DNA from: an uncultured Porphyromonadaceae bacterium
GTDB taxonomy: Bacteria > Bacteroidota > Bacteroidia > Bacteroidales > Muribaculaceae
DNA: 8,062 nt
Reading direction: 5' to 3'
NCBI GenBank assembly: GCA_938027385.1
Contig: CALJBF010000198.1
Span: 1-8,062 of the forward strand
The notes beneath the pieces are model-generated. The model was not told the origin of the DNA, did not search any database, and was given only the letters and a program-made list of their open reading frames with translations. This document shows positions 6,145-8,062 of the stretch, one piece after another (the stretch's first letter is position 1; every line of letters begins with the position of its first letter). The position numbers and the translations under genes were made by a program.

Positions 6145-7401
6145 TTACTTGTCGTTCAGCGCCTCGATCGGTTTGATGCGCATGGCCTTTATGGCCGGGA
6201 TAAGCCCCGCACAGCTGCCGAGAATCAGGAACACGGCCATTATCCACACCGCCTGCCCGGGGGCCATCTGGAAACCTGCCACCGATGTGTCACTGGCGGT
6301 GGCATGCTGCAGCACTGCCAGGATGATCACCGCCAGCGAGATGCCTGCGGTTCCTGCCACGGCGGTGAGCGCCATACCCTCCGAAAGGATCTGCACGATG
6401 ATGTCGCGCGGTTTCGCCCCGAGGGCGCGGCGCACGCCGATTTCCTGCGTGCGTTCCTTTACTATGATCCACATGATGTTGCCGATGCCGATCACGCCGG
6501 CTATCAGTGTGGAGAACCCTATGAAACCTGCCAGCAATGACAGGCCCATGAAGAGCATGTCGAGCTTGCCGAACTCCTCTGAGATGTCTTTCAGCCACAT
6601 GGCGTCGGTGTCGTTGGGGTGGATGAAATGACGGTTGTAGATGAACCGCCGCACGCGCGGGAGCACGTCGCCCATCTTCTGCCCGTCGCGGGCCACCATG
6701 AAGATGGCGTCGACCGACTGGTCATAGCCGTAAGCCTTGCAGAAGGTGGTGTAGGGCATGATTACCATTTCATCGAAACGGCCTCCGATCTGCAGATTGT
6801 TCTCCTGTCCGATTATGCCCACGATGCGGTAAGTTATGTTGTTTACGAGAATGTCTTTTCCAAGCGGCAGCGGGTCGTCGGGATAAAGCTGTTCGGCCAC
6901 GCGTTTTCCCACGCATGCCACCTTGCGTTCGGTGGCGATGTCGGTGGCGTTGATCCACCTTCCGCCATAAATCTTGGGGAGCATCACGTCAAGCAGTTCG
7001 GGGAAAGCGCCCATGGTCTGGCCGGAGGTGACATATTTGTCGTGACGGAAACTGCCGCCCGACCATTGGTTGCCGGTGACTGCCTTCAGTTCGGGAAACG
7101 ACTGCTTTATCGCCTCAAGGTCTTTCAGCTCGATTTCCCAGGCACGCCCTTTGGCATAGCCTTTATAGGGCATTGACGTGCGGCCCGAGAATCCGAACGC
7201 GCAGTTGGTGGCGAACCCCTCGAAGTTGCGCATCAGCAGGTCTTTGCCGCCGCGGGCGCCCCCCAGCAGCAGGGCCAGCATCGCCACGCCCCAGAAGATG
7301 CCGAAACCGGTAAGGAAGGTGCGCGTCTTGTTGCGCGACAGCGTGGCGCCGATCTCCTTCCAGTTCTCGAGATCAAATATCGGTATGTTTATCTTACTCA
7401 T
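6145..7401 (-). CDS. MacB/FtsX-type ABC transporter permease B
   Basis: Inner-membrane permease of 418 residues with the type VII ABC (MacB/FtsX) topology. There is a first membrane helix near 29-48, a large periplasmic MacB_PCD domain (about 50-280) and three C-terminal helices (about 284-312, 338-362, 383-405). The cytoplasmic coupling segment KERTQEIGVRRALGAKPRDI (315-334) and the C-terminal IKPIEALND tail are FtsX-family hallmarks. No ATPase domain is fused, unlike E. coli MacB, so a separate ATP-binding subunit is required. The start at 7401 overlaps the end of permease A by eight bases. Permeases of this kind do not move substrate through the bilayer; they use ATP to drive the periplasmic part of the pump (mechanotransmission). 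The two permeases are related but distinct, suggesting a heterodimer. Substrate is unknown; peptides, lipoproteins, antibiotics and siderophores are all known for the family. Confidence 0.93.
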   Translation of the reverse strand: MSKINIPIFDLENWKEIGATLSRNKTRTFLTGFGIFWGVAMLALLLGGARGGKDLLMRNFEGFATNCAFGFSGRTSMPYKGYAKGRAWEIELKDLEAIKQSFPELKAVTGNQWSGGSFRHDKYVTSGQTMGAFPELLDVMLPKIYGGRWINATDIATERKVACVGKRVAEQLYPDDPLPLGKDILVNNITYRIVGIIGQENNLQIGGRFDEMVIMPYTTFCKAYGYDQSVDAIFMVARDGQKMGDVLPRVRRFIYNRHFIHPNDTDAMWLKDISEEFGKLDMLFMGLSLLAGFIGFSTLIAGVIGIGNIMWIIVKERTQEIGVRRALGAKPRDIIVQILSEGMALTAVAGTAGISLAVIILAVLQHATASDTSVAGFQMAPGQAVWIMAVFLILGSCAGLIPAIKAMRIKPIEALNDK

Positions 7402-8062
7402 CGCGCAAAGCTTCTACAGGTTTGACTTTGATGGCCTTGAGGGCGGGGAAGAGTCCGGCCAGCGCTCCGGCCACAATCAGCACCATCGTAACCTCAAATG
7501 CCAGCGACAGATTCACCGTGGGGTTCTCAAGCACGCCCGACTCGGCGGTGACCATGCCGATTACCTGGGTGAGCGCCGTGCCCATGACTATGCCGATGTA
7601 GCCGAAGAGGGTGGTGATGGCCACCGATTCGGTGATTACCTGCACGAGTATCGAACGCGGACGGGCGCCGATGGCGCGGCGCACGCCGATCTCGTGGGCG
7701 CGTTCGCGCACCGACACGAACATGATGTTGCTGATGCCGACAATGCCGCTGAGCAGCGTCAGCAGACCAAGCACCCATACCGACATGTTGAGGATGTTCA
7801 TGCCGCTCTGGGCCTGCAGGCCTTGGGTGAAACGGTTGTTTACCCAGAGGGCGCCCGTGTCGTCAGGGTCGAACGTATGGTTGCGCGCCAGTGTGCGGCG
7901 TACGCTCTGTTCGGCCTCCTCGCCGTCGGCCTCGGTGGTGACATCGCCGAGCGATACCTTTATGGAACCCACCTCGTCTTTAGACACCGCCATTGTGCGG
8001 GCAGTGGTGTAGGGGATTATGTTGTCGCGTCCCCAGTTGCCGTGGTACACGCCCACTACCTT
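7394..8062 (-). CDS. MacB/FtsX-type ABC transporter permease A, 5' end cut by window edge
   Basis: C-terminal 222 residues of a second permease; the frame is open to the right edge and the N-terminal helix and most of the periplasmic domain lie outside. The first visible residues, KVVGVYHGNWG, match the last strand of a MacB_PCD domain, which often reads R-V-x-G-V. The GTG at 8056 is an internal valine, not a start. Then come a membrane helix (about 93-117 of the visible part), the coupling segment RERAHEIGVRRAIGARPRSI (119-138), two more helices (about 140-165 and 187-208) and the tail VKPVEALRDE. It is a paralogue of permease B, close around the coupling segment and diverged elsewhere. Its stop overlaps the start of permease B by eight bases, so the two should be made together. 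The gene order suggests the missing ATP-binding subunit, and the operon promoter, lie further right. Confidence 0.92.
   Translation of the reverse strand, partial: KVVGVYHGNWGRDNIIPYTTARTMAVSKDEVGSIKVSLGDVTTEADGEEAEQSVRRTLARNHTFDPDDTGALWVNNRFTQGLQAQSGMNILNMSVWVLGLLTLLSGIVGISNIMFVSVRERAHEIGVRRAIGARPRSILVQVITESVAITTLFGYIGIVMGTALTQVIGMVTAESGVLENPTVNLSLAFEVTMVLIVAGALAGLFPALKAIKVKPVEALRDE

Overview
This 8,062-base window looks like chromosomal DNA from a fairly GC-rich member of the Bacteroidota, probably order Bacteroidales (a Muribaculaceae-like gut lineage would fit, but this is inference). Two clean Bacteroidota-type promoters support it (TTTG, about 19-20 bases, then TAnnTTTG), as do start codons without clear Shine-Dalgarno sequences and the character of the proteins. 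All genes look native: codon usage is even, and there is no transposase, integrase, tRNA, rRNA or CRISPR array.

Left part (1-2672): two leftward genes overlap by four bases. trmN6 encodes a tRNA1(Val) A37 N6-methyltransferase and is followed by a CPBP-family intramembrane protease that runs off the left edge. Diverging from them is the rightward engB (yihA/ysxC) GTPase gene, with its own promoter, followed by a 72-codon hypothetical gene. Centre (2673-3670): a perfect 34-base palindrome acts as a probable shared terminator between that small gene and a convergent, leftward Crp/Fnr-type regulator. The regulator's ligand-binding cassette lacks the canonical cAMP-contacting residues. Its promoter lies in a dense cluster of three inverted repeats, followed by a five-copy tandem array of a 9-base unit.

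Right part (3671-8062): a leftward four-gene export operon. The order of transcription is MacB/FtsX-type permease A (5' end beyond the right edge), permease B, HlyD/MacA-type periplasmic adaptor and TolC-type outer-membrane channel. Three of the four genes overlap a neighbour by 8 or 14 bases. Together they should form a tripartite ABC exporter spanning both membranes. The required ATP-binding subunit is not in the window and is most likely encoded upstream of permease A.

Nothing here is convincingly a new biological system. The parts most worth a second look are the crp upstream region with its nested inverted repeats and 9-base array, the unidentified 72-residue protein, and the unknown substrate of the exporter.
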